7,344 nt of DNA from NCBI GenBank assembly GCA_031401535.1, contig JANNRP010000396.1, positions 1 to 7,344 on the forward strand, written 5' to 3'. Under the pieces are notes generated by a model. That model did no database searches. It had not been told where the DNA came from and saw only the letters and a program-made list of their open reading frames with translations. A program made the translations under genes and the position numbers. This document shows, piece by piece, positions 1 to 7,017 of the stretch (positions within the stretch are counted from its first letter, which is position 1; each line of letters starts with the position of its first letter). Source of the DNA: JAKFWF01 sp031401535 (GTDB lineage Bacteria > Pseudomonadota > Alphaproteobacteria > Rhizobiales > Hyphomicrobiaceae).

Positions 1-404
1 ATGGCGAAGTTGAGGATGGTGATGAAAATGCTCACCACAATCGTCGTCCAGAACGCATTCAGATGCGTGACATTCCACTCGGCCCGCGAACTGGTCGAGC
101 CATACAGAAAATAGCGATAATTCTCGAGCGTATAGAAATCACGCGGGCCCCCACGTGCTGCTGGTGGCAACTTCGGGTGGAACGAATAGTCGACCATGTA
201 AAGTTGCGGCAGGATGATGAGTACCAGCATCCAAAGCCCGACGCCGACAATCAAGAACAGCGAGACCGGCCAGCCATTGCGTTGCACGAATGTCTGCTCT
301 GCCGGGCCCTGAGCATTGCGGCGTTCCCACTGGCTCAGCGCCCAGAAACCGAGAACGATCGCCACCGGCAACCCGAATATCAGAACGGCGCTGAGCATCA
401 TCAT
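1..404 (-). CDS. ABC transporter permease, polyamine type (PotB/PotH-like), partial at 3' end
   Basis: Inner-membrane channel subunit of a polyamine-type importer; it would pair with a second permease and the upstream ATPase. I translated 134 codons from the minus strand; the gene runs off the left edge, before the cytoplasmic EAA loop that contacts the ATPase. Hydrophobic segments lie at about residues 4-24, 45-66 and 118-134. The stretch LPQLYMVDYSF followed by a PxLPP...GGP...YTLENYRYF pattern is typical of PotB/PotH permeases after their first classical helix. The segment at 4-24 and a charged linker at about 26-43 form an extra N-terminal helix before that point. The start is three consecutive ATG codons (404, 401, 398), four bases after the ATPase stop, so the genes are tightly coupled and probably translated together. 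No strong ribosome binding site is visible. The general substrate class is likely; the exact substrate cannot be read from this fragment. Confidence 0.88.
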   Translation of the reverse strand, partial: MMMLSAVLIFGLPVAIVLGFWALSQWERRNAQGPAEQTFVQRNGWPVSLFLIVGVGLWMLVLIILPQLYMVDYSFHPKLPPAARGGPRDFYTLENYRYFLYGSTSSRAEWNVTHLNAFWTTIVVSIFITILNFA

Positions 405-408
405 GGCG

Positions 409-1482
409 TCAGGCCCCGTTCGCCAGCACGACCGCACGATCGGCCGCATACGCGATCCGCACCTTTTCTCCAGGAACCATAACGCCAACGTCGTCACGGC
501 GACCGACATGAAGCGTCATAGTTGTGTTGGCAGGCCCGACCAGGAACACATGAGTGGCGTTACCCTCGAAGGCCAGGCTGGTGACGGTTGCCTCGAAGGC
601 GTCTGCCTCACCGGACTGAGCGATCCGCAGCACCTCCGGACGGAGAAATACAGTTGCCTTCGCCCCGGCTTTCACGCCTGACGGATTGCGGCCGACGATC
701 GTACCGATGCTGGTCGCGACCTTTGCGGACGTCGCATCGGCGGCCGTTACCGTGCCGTCAAACCCATTGTTGTCGCCAACGAACGAAGCCACAAACCGGG
801 TCGTTGGATTATCGTACACGGAGCGACCATCACCCACCTGCTCAATGATGCCAGCGTTCATCACCGCGACGCGGTCCGACATGGTGAGCGCTTCACCTTG
901 GTCGTGTGTGATGTAGACAAAGGTAATGCCGACGCGGCGCTGGATGGCGCGCAACTCGTTGCGCATATGCTGGCGCAGCCTGAGATCGAGTGCCGATAGC
1001 GGCTCGTCGAGCAGCAGCACCTGCGGTTCAACTGCGAGTGCGCGGGCAATTGCGACCCGCTGTTTTTGGCCGCCCGACAATTCCGATACCCGCTTGTGCC
1101 CTTGATCGGGCAAGGCAACGAGCTTTAACAAATCCGCGACCTTGGCGTCGCGCACGGCACGCCTCACGCCACGCACACGCAGGCCATAGCCGACGTTTTC
1201 GGCGACCGTCATCAGCGGGAACAGGGCCAGGTTCTGGAAGATCAGCGCGGTCGGCCGCTTGTTGGCGCCGATCCCGGCCATACTGGTGCCGCCGATGCGG
1301 ATATCGCCGACCGATGGATCGAGGAACCCTGAAATCGCACGCAATAGCGTGGTCTTGCCGCAACCGGACGGTCCCAAAATCGAGAAAAACTCGCCACCAT
1401 TTATTTTGAGGGTGGCATCCTCGACTGCGGTAAACGCCCCAAACTGTATGCTGACGTGATCGAGTTCGACATCAGCACTCAT
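409..1482 (-). CDS. ABC transporter ATP-binding protein, polyamine type (PotA-like)
   Basis: Cytoplasmic ATPase that powers a polyamine-type importer by ATP binding and hydrolysis as a dimer. The 357-aa product has every nucleotide-binding motif in order: Walker A GPSGCGKT at 37-44, Q-loop glutamine at 83 (FQNLALFP), signature LSGGQ at 135-139, Walker B LLLDEP at 156-161, D-loop SALD at 163-166 and switch histidine at 193 (THDQ). Residues from about 240 form the C-terminal TOBE-type regulatory region (FLRPEVLRI and what follows) found in PotA, MalK and FbpC relatives. The length suits the family. The position that is usually histidine in FPHMTV is leucine here (FPLMTV), a minor variation. The ATG start at 1482 has a GGAG ribosome binding site nine bases upstream. 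It lies between the binding-protein gene (126-base gap with a hairpin) and the permease gene (4-base gap), so one operon is likely. Assignment to polyamines rests on the neighbouring binding protein; iron or other small-solute members of the same subfamily are alternatives. Confidence 0.93.
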   Translation of the reverse strand: MSADVELDHVSIQFGAFTAVEDATLKINGGEFFSILGPSGCGKTTLLRAISGFLDPSVGDIRIGGTSMAGIGANKRPTALIFQNLALFPLMTVAENVGYGLRVRGVRRAVRDAKVADLLKLVALPDQGHKRVSELSGGQKQRVAIARALAVEPQVLLLDEPLSALDLRLRQHMRNELRAIQRRVGITFVYITHDQGEALTMSDRVAVMNAGIIEQVGDGRSVYDNPTTRFVASFVGDNNGFDGTVTAADATSAKVATSIGTIVGRNPSGVKAGAKATVFLRPEVLRIAQSGEADAFEATVTSLAFEGNATHVFLVGPANTTMTLHVGRRDDVGVMVPGEKVRIAYAADRAVVLANGA

Positions 1483-1544
1483 ACGCGGGAACTCCAGCCG
1501 GAATCATGCATCGCCCGGTTTAGGGTTGGTGATTGTATTTGAAC

Positions 1545-1596
1545 TCCCTCCCCGGAATCTGGACCCGAAAATCCAGGACCAGAATCCGGGAAGGGA
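1545..1596 (-). promoter_or_regulatory. Strong intercistronic hairpin between binding-protein and ATPase genes
   Basis: In the minus-strand transcript, 1596-1579 pairs with 1562-1545 to give an 18-position stem with sixteen Watson-Crick pairs, one G-U pair and one U-U mismatch. The 16-base loop can form four more pairs (1577-1574 with 1567-1564). It begins 12 bases after the binding-protein stop. No run of U follows (GUUCAAAUAC), so it does not look like a complete intrinsic terminator. Hairpins in this position are known from other ABC-importer operons, for example malE-malF, where they protect the upstream message from 3' exonucleases and lower downstream expression. The same role is inferred here. 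Confidence 0.72.
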
Positions 1597-1608
1597 AGTG
1601 GCTAAGGC

Positions 1609-2772
1609 TCAAGCAGCTTTGAATTTCTCAGCATACTGCGTGCGTTGATCGGCAAACCAGGTTGGCTCAACCGGGCGCCACCACATTTTCTTCAAGCTGT
1701 CGCCAGGGTAGGCCTCGCCGAAGATCGCGCGCGCCTTTTCGGACAGCAGCGGCGTGGCATCCTTGTTGCCCGGGTTATACCCGGAACCCTCGGCAACTTC
1801 TGCCGAGCCTTCTTTCGAGTGGATGTACTTCAAGAACGCATAGGCCTGTTCGACGTTCTTGGCAGCCTTGGTCAAGCCAAATCCGTCGATCCAGCCGATG
1901 GCACCTTCCTTCGGCGCCATGAACGTAACGGGCTGCCCGGCTTTCTTGAGGCTGATGGCTGGGCCGTCCCAGGTTTGTCCGATGACCACGCCGTTAGAGG
2001 TGAAGCCCGACTTCGTGTTGTCGGCCGAATCCCAGAACTGCTTGATCCACGGCTTGCGCGCGATCGCTTCCTTCAGAAGCACATCGTAGATTTTCTTCAT
2101 CGATGCTTCGTCTTTGAACGCATCGAGCATGCGATTTGACGGCAGCTTACCAGTGCCATCCATCCACAAGCCGATGCCGAGCAGCAGCGAGTGCGGTCGG
2201 CCCTGCACCTTGCCCTTGAATTCGTCATTCCAGAGCGTGCCATAACTCAACGTGGCCGGATCAATCTTCGCCTGATCGTTGCGCCAGGAAATCGCCTCCG
2301 TGCCCCAGCAGTGTGGCACCCAGCCAATCTTGCCATCGACAATCCAGTCCTTACGGGCAGGTTCCAGCAGCGACGGGATCAGATCACCAAGCGACAGTTT
2401 GCTTTCATCGAGCGGCGCCAGGACGCCAATGTCCTTGAACTGTGGCGCGCGATCGTGCGTCGGCATGCACAGGTCGAAGCCCTGGCCCCTGGTCGCCTGC
2501 AGTTTATTGATCTGTTCTTCATTCTGTGAGAACGGCGTCAAGTTGACCTTGATACCGGTTTTCTTCTCGAAGTTCGGGATCACTGGATTGGGCAGTTCAT
2601 CATCCCAGTTGATGATGTTCAAGCTGCCCGACGTCGACTGCGCGTTGGCGACATACCAAGGCCCGGTCGCGGCCATCGCGCCCGCTGCAGCACTTGTTTG
2701 CAGGAAACCACGGCGGGTAAAGCGCCGTGCAGCAAGCATCGTTTCTTCGGCCGAAGTGATTTTGCGTTTCAT
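1609..2772 (-). CDS. Polyamine-type ABC transporter substrate-binding protein with Tat signal
   Basis: Periplasmic solute-binding protein of the PotD/PotF family (COG0687), which captures spermidine/putrescine-like solutes and delivers them to the permeases. The 387-aa product starts with a twin-arginine signal peptide: TRRGFLQ at 19-25, then an Ala-rich hydrophobic stretch and a likely cleavage after ANA at 41-43. The mature part opens with NIINWDDELP and FEKKTGIKVN at about 51-76, the hallmark N-terminal lobe of this family, and the rest fits its usual length. The ATG at 2772 is preferred because GGGAG lies eight bases upstream (2785-2781) and because it places the twin arginines at a normal distance from the N-terminus. 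The frame stays open to about 3012, but those upstream codons give no family-like sequence. This is the first gene of the transporter operon, with the ATPase and permease following. The ligand is not certain: opine-, mannopine- and other COG0687-type binding proteins look alike. Confidence 0.92.
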   Translation of the reverse strand: MKRKITSAEETMLAARRFTRRGFLQTSAAAGAMAATGPWYVANAQSTSGSLNIINWDDELPNPVIPNFEKKTGIKVNLTPFSQNEEQINKLQATRGQGFDLCMPTHDRAPQFKDIGVLAPLDESKLSLGDLIPSLLEPARKDWIVDGKIGWVPHCWGTEAISWRNDQAKIDPATLSYGTLWNDEFKGKVQGRPHSLLLGIGLWMDGTGKLPSNRMLDAFKDEASMKKIYDVLLKEAIARKPWIKQFWDSADNTKSGFTSNGVVIGQTWDGPAISLKKAGQPVTFMAPKEGAIGWIDGFGLTKAAKNVEQAYAFLKYIHSKEGSAEVAEGSGYNPGNKDATPLLSEKARAIFGEAYPGDSLKKMWWRPVEPTWFADQRTQYAEKFKAA

Positions 2773-2880
2773 GTGGTCTACTCCCGGACTGTTGGACGGA
2801 AAGAGGCAGGCGTCAGCAATTAAATCTGCATCTGAGCCAGCAACCACGTCAACGCTGTGACGCTTTTCCACCATCCCTCC

Positions 2881-2896
2881 CGTATCTCGAAATACG
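2881..2896. promoter_or_regulatory. Candidate operator: 16-bp near-perfect palindrome
   Basis: CGTATCTCGAAATACG matches its own reverse complement at seven of eight paired positions, centred on TCGA. It sits about 110-125 bp upstream of the binding-protein start codon. Size and symmetry fit the site of a dimeric repressor or activator such as a GntR- or IclR-type protein, but I cannot name the family and no regulator gene is in the window. A single such palindrome may arise by chance in a gap this long. Confidence 0.3.
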
Positions 2897-3013
2897 AGAC
2901 AGACAGTATCGCTAGCTGCAACGGCAATGATGTTAGGCTGGCCCGCAATCGCCCCGCAAGCCTTAAGCTTAGGCGCGTCCAGAAAGAAATTGCCTGCGCC
3001 GTTGGCAGTCAAC

Positions 3014-3028
3014 CGGTCGTGTCGACCG
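3014..3028 (-). terminator. Possible weak transcript end after prfB
   Basis: The minus-strand transcript can form a six-pair GC-rich stem (CGGUCG/CGACCG) closed by a three-base loop, starting 40 bases after the prfB stop codon. There is no U-rich tail, so it fails the usual definition of an intrinsic terminator. It could still act as a 3' end-protecting structure or as part of a Rho-dependent end. It is equally possible that it is a DNA dyad with no RNA role. Confidence 0.25.
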
Positions 3029-3068
3029 CGGATTACTTATGGTCGTACACTTCGTGCCACCATCGCTG

Positions 3069-4200
3069 TCAATCGAGATCTTCGACTTGCGATGGACCAC
3101 CGCCTTTGATGCGTTGGGCGAGCGCTGCCTCGATGAAGGGGTCGATGGCGCCGTCGAGCACCGCGTCAGGATTGCCACTTTCGACCCCCGTGCGCACGTC
3201 CTTCACCATCTGATAGGGTTGCAAAACGTAACTGCGTAGCTGATGCCCCCAGCCGATCTCGGTCTTCGCGGCAGCCTCGGCATTGGCCTTCTGCTCACGC
3301 CGTTTGAGTTCCGCCTCATAAAGCCTTGCGCGCAGCATCTGCCAAGCCGTGGCGCGGTTCTTGTGCTGCGAGCGCTCCTGCTGGCACGACACCGCAATAC
3401 CGCTGGGAATATGAGTGATGCGCACCGCGGAATCTGTCGTGTTGACGTGCTGGCCACCCGCGCCCGACGCCCGATAGGTGTCGATGCGGCAATCGCTTTC
3501 GGCAACGTCGATGGTGATCGAATCATCGATCACCGGATACACCCAGGCGCTGGCGAAACTGGTGTGGCGGCGTGCGTTCGAGTCATAGGGCGATATCCGC
3601 ACCAGACGGTGCACGCCTGACTCGGTCTTCAGCCAACCGTAGGCATTCTCGCCTTTGATCTCAATTGTCGCGGACTTGATGCCAGCTTCCTCGCCAGAAC
3701 TCTGCTCGATCAGCGACACCTTGAAGCCGCGTTTCTCGGCCCAGCGCATATACATGCGCAGCAGCATCTGCGCCCAGTCCTGACTTTCCGTGCCACCGGC
3801 GCCGGCATGGACTTCGAGATACGTGTCGAAGCCGTCGGCTTCACCCGACAGCAACGCCTCGACTTCACGCTTCTGCCCCTGGTCCTTGAGCCGCTTCAGC
3901 GCCGTTTCGCCTTCCTGGATCGTCGGCTCGTCGATTTCCGCCTCGCCGAGTTCAATAAGCGTCAACGCGTCGTCGAGTTCCCGCTCGAGATTGCGGTAGC
4001 TGTTGATCGACTTTTCAAGTGCTGTGCGTTCGCGCATCAGCTTCTGCGCCTTCGCCGGATCGCTCCACACGGTCGGGTTCTCAGCCCGATTGTTCAGCTC
4101 CGACAGTCGGCTTTCGGCCGTATCCCAGTCAAAGATGCCTCCGCAACAAGGTCAACGACTCGCGGATCGCTTCGACAAGTTTTTCATGTTCGGCGCGCAT
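3069..4200 (-). CDS. prfB: Peptide chain release factor 2, expressed by programmed +1 frameshift
   Basis: RF2 recognises UGA and UAA stop codons in the ribosomal A site and triggers release of the finished protein. Translation starts at ATG 4200 (MRAEHEKLVEAIRESLTLLR...), reads 23 codons to CTT, meets TGA at 4131-4129, and continues in the +1 frame as DWDTAESRLSELNN..., giving 376 aa in total. The catalytic GGQ motif is at 248-250 in RASGAGGQHVN. The stop-recognition tripeptide is SPY at 203-205, where E. coli has SPF. An AGGA ribosome binding site lies seven bases upstream of the ATG. A caller that ignores recoding would report a 333-aa protein starting at GTG 4070, missing the first 43 residues of the N-terminal domain. 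The gene lies 142 bases after mrcA and probably has its own promoter in that gap. It is autoregulated: low RF2 slows termination at the internal UGA and favours the shift. Confidence 0.96.
4128..4142 (-). promoter_or_regulatory. prfB programmed +1 frameshift site
   Basis: Reading the minus strand, GGAGG (4142-4138) is followed by three bases (CAT), then CTT TGA C. This has the same parts and spacing as the E. coli prfB site: a Shine-Dalgarno-like stimulator three bases before the slippery CUU, a UGA stop, and a C in the next position that makes UGA a weak terminator. The peptidyl tRNA slips one base from CUU to UUU, dropping T4131 from the frame. The protein then continues with GAC (Asp), which restores the family sequence RRHLDWD. 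Confidence 0.95.
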
Positions 4201-4272
4201 GGCGGCGTCCTGAAGGTTATGCCACTCAACCGACGCATTTGGGCACGGTCTCGGCTACGCAAATCGTGAGAA

Positions 4273-4302
4273 TTTATGCTACGCCGCTAGCGACCCCGTC
4301 AA
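4273..4302 (-). promoter_or_regulatory. Candidate sigma70-type promoter for prfB
   Basis: On the minus strand, TTGACG (4302-4297) matches five of six bases of the -35 consensus, and CATAAA (4278-4273) matches four of six of the -10, with an 18-bp spacer. Transcription would start near 4266, leaving a leader of about 65 bases before the prfB ATG. Position and strand suit independent expression of prfB, although read-through from mrcA is also possible. Confidence 0.4.
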
Positions 4303-4307
4303 CAGAT

Positions 4308-4333
4308 CACAGGCCATCGACGCAACGCCTGTG
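4308..4333 (-). terminator. Hairpin just after mrcA, possible 3' end structure
   Basis: CACAGGC (4333-4327) and GCCTGTG (4314-4308) are perfect inverted repeats with a 12-base loop, starting ten bases past the mrcA stop. No T-run follows, so this is at best a weak or Rho-assisted end. It lies just upstream of the candidate prfB promoter, which is where a transcript boundary would be expected. Confidence 0.3.
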
Positions 4334-4342
4334 GCGCCATCA

Positions 4343-6895
4343 TCAGTATGTTGGCCCACGGCCGGTCGCCAGTGCTCGCCCACCACCGAAACCTCCGGAC
4401 ACGGCATCCGACGATGACTGCGGACCCGCCCCCTCGTAACCCAGGAACTGAGTCGGATCATCCGGCTCTTCGAAGGGCTTGAACGACTCCATCATAGCGT
4501 CAGCCTCTCCCGGCGACGCGCGCAATCCGGTTTTGCCGTTCACCCGCACCAGTTTCAAGCCGGACGGTATCCGGAAAATTCCAGGTTTCTTATCTGCCAG
4601 CGCCATTTTCATGAAATTGGCAAATATCGGTGCGGAAACAGCACCGCCCGTCGCTGATTTACCCATCGGCTTGGGATTGTCGTAGCCCACGAACACCCCA
4701 ACCACGAGATCGGGTGAATAGCCGAGGAACCAGACGTCCTTACTATCATTCGTGGTGCCGGTTTTGCCCGCCAGCGGAACGCCTGGCACCATCTGCTTGA
4801 CGACAGTCGCGGTGCCGCGCTGCACAACGCCTTCAAGCATTGACGTCATCTGATAGGCCGTATGCGGGTCCATCATTGGCTTGCGGTCGTCGGCAATTTC
4901 GGGTTCGGACTGCCCGCTCCAGACATCGGCCTTGCAATTGGAGCAGTTGCGCTCATCATGCTTCCAGACTGTGCGGCCCCAGCGATCCTGGATGCGATCG
5001 ATCATGGTTGCGCGCACTTGACGGCCCCCGTTCGCTAACATGGAGTACGCTGTTGCCATCCGGAGCAGTGTCGTCTCACCAGCTCCAAGCGACATCGCAA
5101 GCACTGGCAGCAGATCGTCATAGACACCGAAGCGCTTTGAATATTCGGTGATCAGCGGCATCCCCATATCCTGGGCGAGACGCACCGTCATCTGATTTCG
5201 GGATTTCTCCAAGCCGGAGCGGAGGGTCTGCGGCCCGTAAGACTTATCCTTTTGATAGTTCTCCGGCTTCCACGCTTCCTTGCCCGGCCCCTGATCGATC
5301 TCAATCGGCGCGTCAAGCACGATCGACGTTGGCTTGTAGCCATTGTCCAAGGCAGCAGCGTACACCAGCGGCTTGAACGACGAGCCCGGCTGCCGCCGCG
5401 CCTGCACCGCGCGGTCGAACTGGCTCATCGCATAGGAGAACCCGCCAGCTACTGCCAGAACACGCCCCGTATGCGGGTCCATGGCGACCAGACCGCCGCC
5501 TACTTCCGGTATCTGCATCAACGTCCAGGCGCCAGCAATATTTGCCGCATCCTTTGGCGCGACATAAATCACATCGCCGAGCGCCAATAGGTCTGCTGGC
5601 TGCTTCGGTGCGGCGCCCTTAGGCTTGTCGGTCGCGATGAACCGACCAGCCCACTTCATTTCGTCGAAAACAATCTCGACCGCCTCACGCGCCGGATTGA
5701 GTGTGGCGTCCTGCTGCCGTCCCGGGCGCAAGCCCACAACAACCTTGGCCTTTTGCACATCGAGCACGACGCCCAGACGCCATGGAGCAATGTCACTGGC
5801 GACTTCAATGGCGCCAAGCCCAACGCCCCAGTCGCCGGCAATGTCGATGCGATTGATCGCCCCGCGCCAGCCCCGGCTGCGATCGAAGTCGACCAAGCCA
5901 TCGGTCAAGGCCTTGCGGGCATAACGCTGCAAATTGGGATCAAGTGTGGTTCTGACTGAAAGCCCGCCGCCATAGAGCTTTTCTTCACCGTACTGCCCGA
6001 GGATGCCGCGCCGCACTTCCTCGGCGAAGAACTCGGCGGCAAAGATATGGGCGCCAAAGGGACGGATGTTGACGGTCAGCGGCTTTTTGCGGGCGACATC
6101 AGCATCTTCACGTTTGATGTAGCCATTTTCCGCCATCTGGCCGAGGATCCAGTTGCGCCGATCAGTGGCGCGCTGTGTATGCCGGAATGGGTGATAATTG
6201 TTCGGAGCCTTTGGCAGCGCCGCCAGATAGGCCGCTTCCTCCGGCAGCAGATCCGCAAGCTCCTTATTGAAATAATTCAACGACGCCGCTGCCACCCCGT
6301 AGGAGCCGACGCCGAGAAAGATTTCGTTGAGGTAGAGTTCGAGGATTTTGTCCTTCGAGTAGGCCCGCTCAATGCGCACGGCCAAAATGGCTTCCTTGAT
6401 CTTGCGCTCGATCTTACGCTCGCCGGACAGCAAGAAGTTTTTTGCTACCTGTTGCGTGATCGTAGATGCGCCCTCGGCGCGGGCACCAGGATGGCTGATC
6501 AGTTTCGTGAGCACGCGACCGATACCAACGAAATCGAGGCCGCCATGCTCATAGAAGCGCTTATCCTCGGCCGAAAGGAACGCTCCGAGCACCATTTTCG
6601 GAATCGTGTTGATCGGCACGAAAATCCGTCGCTCACGCGCATATTCAGCAATCAGCGCGCCGTCATGCGCATGGATGCGCGTCATAACGGGCGGCTCGTA
6701 GTTCGCCAAGCTTTCGTACGACGGCAAATCCTTTGAGGCGTTCCAGAGCATGTAGCCAGCGACCGCCGACACGCCGATGAACGCCACGCCGCCAAAAGCA
6801 AACATGAACCCAAGGAAACTGAGCAGCGCGCTTTTCTTGCGCTTGCGCTTCCTTGCTCTGGGCTCAACCGGCGGTGGTAGGATCGGCGCGCGCAT
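4343..6895 (-). CDS. mrcA: Penicillin-binding protein 1A, bifunctional peptidoglycan synthase
   Basis: Class A PBP, anchored in the inner membrane and acting in the periplasm: it polymerises lipid II into glycan strands and cross-links their peptides. In 850-aa numbering, a basic Pro/Arg/Lys-rich cytoplasmic tail (about 4-22) precedes one membrane helix (about 24-50). The GT51 glycosyltransferase domain shows AEDKRFYEHGG with catalytic Glu at 110, GASTITQQ at 142-149 and KDKILELYLNEIFLG at about 181-195. An OB-like insert follows (about 340-450). The transpeptidase domain has SSFK at 505-508 with the nucleophilic Ser505, SRN at 565-567 and KTGT at 711-714. The tail after about 795 is Gly/Ser-rich. 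A CxxC pair (651, 654) lies in the transpeptidase domain. ATG 6895 is chosen as the start because GAGG lies just before it, though at tight spacing; an in-frame TTG at 6910 would add five residues. It follows the amidase gene by about 120 bases and precedes prfB. The symbol ponA is also used for this family. Confidence 0.95.
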   Translation of the reverse strand: MRAPILPPPVEPRARKRKRKKSALLSFLGFMFAFGGVAFIGVSAVAGYMLWNASKDLPSYESLANYEPPVMTRIHAHDGALIAEYARERRIFVPINTIPKMVLGAFLSAEDKRFYEHGGLDFVGIGRVLTKLISHPGARAEGASTITQQVAKNFLLSGERKIERKIKEAILAVRIERAYSKDKILELYLNEIFLGVGSYGVAAASLNYFNKELADLLPEEAAYLAALPKAPNNYHPFRHTQRATDRRNWILGQMAENGYIKREDADVARKKPLTVNIRPFGAHIFAAEFFAEEVRRGILGQYGEEKLYGGGLSVRTTLDPNLQRYARKALTDGLVDFDRSRGWRGAINRIDIAGDWGVGLGAIEVASDIAPWRLGVVLDVQKAKVVVGLRPGRQQDATLNPAREAVEIVFDEMKWAGRFIATDKPKGAAPKQPADLLALGDVIYVAPKDAANIAGAWTLMQIPEVGGGLVAMDPHTGRVLAVAGGFSYAMSQFDRAVQARRQPGSSFKPLVYAAALDNGYKPTSIVLDAPIEIDQGPGKEAWKPENYQKDKSYGPQTLRSGLEKSRNQMTVRLAQDMGMPLITEYSKRFGVYDDLLPVLAMSLGAGETTLLRMATAYSMLANGGRQVRATMIDRIQDRWGRTVWKHDERNCSNCKADVWSGQSEPEIADDRKPMMDPHTAYQMTSMLEGVVQRGTATVVKQMVPGVPLAGKTGTTNDSKDVWFLGYSPDLVVGVFVGYDNPKPMGKSATGGAVSAPIFANFMKMALADKKPGIFRIPSGLKLVRVNGKTGLRASPGEADAMMESFKPFEEPDDPTQFLGYEGAGPQSSSDAVSGGFGGGRALATGRGPTY

Positions 6896-7017
6896 AGTCC
6901 TCGAATCCAAGTCTTTCGCCGTGATGCTTAGTCTCAGCCGGGCCAGTCAGCAAGCTACACGAGCGACCATAACACTGATTGTGGCTGCGGCGTGGTCCGT
7001 ACACACGAACTTGCAAT

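Larger units (their letters stand above)
2773..3068. other. Intergenic control region between prfB and the transporter operon
   Basis: This 296-bp gap holds no credible gene. It has several short inverted repeats: CGGTCG-TGT-CGACCG at 3014-3028, a bulged dyad centred on TAAGCTTA at 2960-2974, a near-perfect 16-bp palindrome at 2881-2896 and CGTCA-N6-TGACG at 2847-2862. The first lies 40 bases past the prfB stop and could mark the transcript end, though no U-tract follows. The last two lie upstream of the binding-protein gene, where an operator would be expected. A TTGACG at 2852-2847 resembles a -35 box and overlaps the last dyad, but only a poor -10 (CAGATT, 2828-2823) follows at 18-bp spacing, so I do not call a promoter. 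Confidence 0.5.

Noticed and set aside
2279..2860. Plus-strand open frame (193 codons) opposite the binding-protein gene
   Set aside because: Antisense to a clear COG0687 protein; no motif and no family-like sequence.
2773..3012. N-terminal extension of the binding protein to a start near 3012 or to the ATG at 2873
   Set aside because: The frame is open there, but it would bury the twin-arginine signal 50 to 100 residues inside the protein. The ATG at 2873 has its GGGAGG directly abutting the codon, too close for initiation. The ATG at 2772 has a well-spaced site.
4070..4072. GTG at 4070 (4070-4068) as the start of RF2
   Set aside because: The RF2 family sequence continues upstream through the frameshift site to ATG 4200, which has its own AGGA ribosome binding site.
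4129..4131. In-frame TGA in prfB as a pseudogene lesion or sequencing error
   Set aside because: The surrounding GGAGG-N3-CTT-TGA-C is the known recoding signal, and all RF2 motifs downstream are intact.
3807..4439. Plus-strand open frame (210 codons) crossing the prfB–mrcA gap
   Set aside because: It is antisense to prfB and the 3' end of mrcA, with arginine/proline-rich low-quality sequence and no motif; both opposing genes are certain.
6047..6736. Long plus-strand open frame (229 codons) opposite mrcA
   Set aside because: It lies wholly antisense to the well-supported PBP1A glycosyltransferase domain, shows no recognisable motif, and is the kind of shadow frame expected in GC-rich coding DNA.
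6896..7017. Promoter or terminator in the amidase–mrcA gap
   Set aside because: I looked for -35/-10 pairs and hairpins on the minus strand. TTGCTG followed by TAAGCA at 17 bp is too weak to call, and no convincing stem with a T-run is present. The genes may be co-transcribed.
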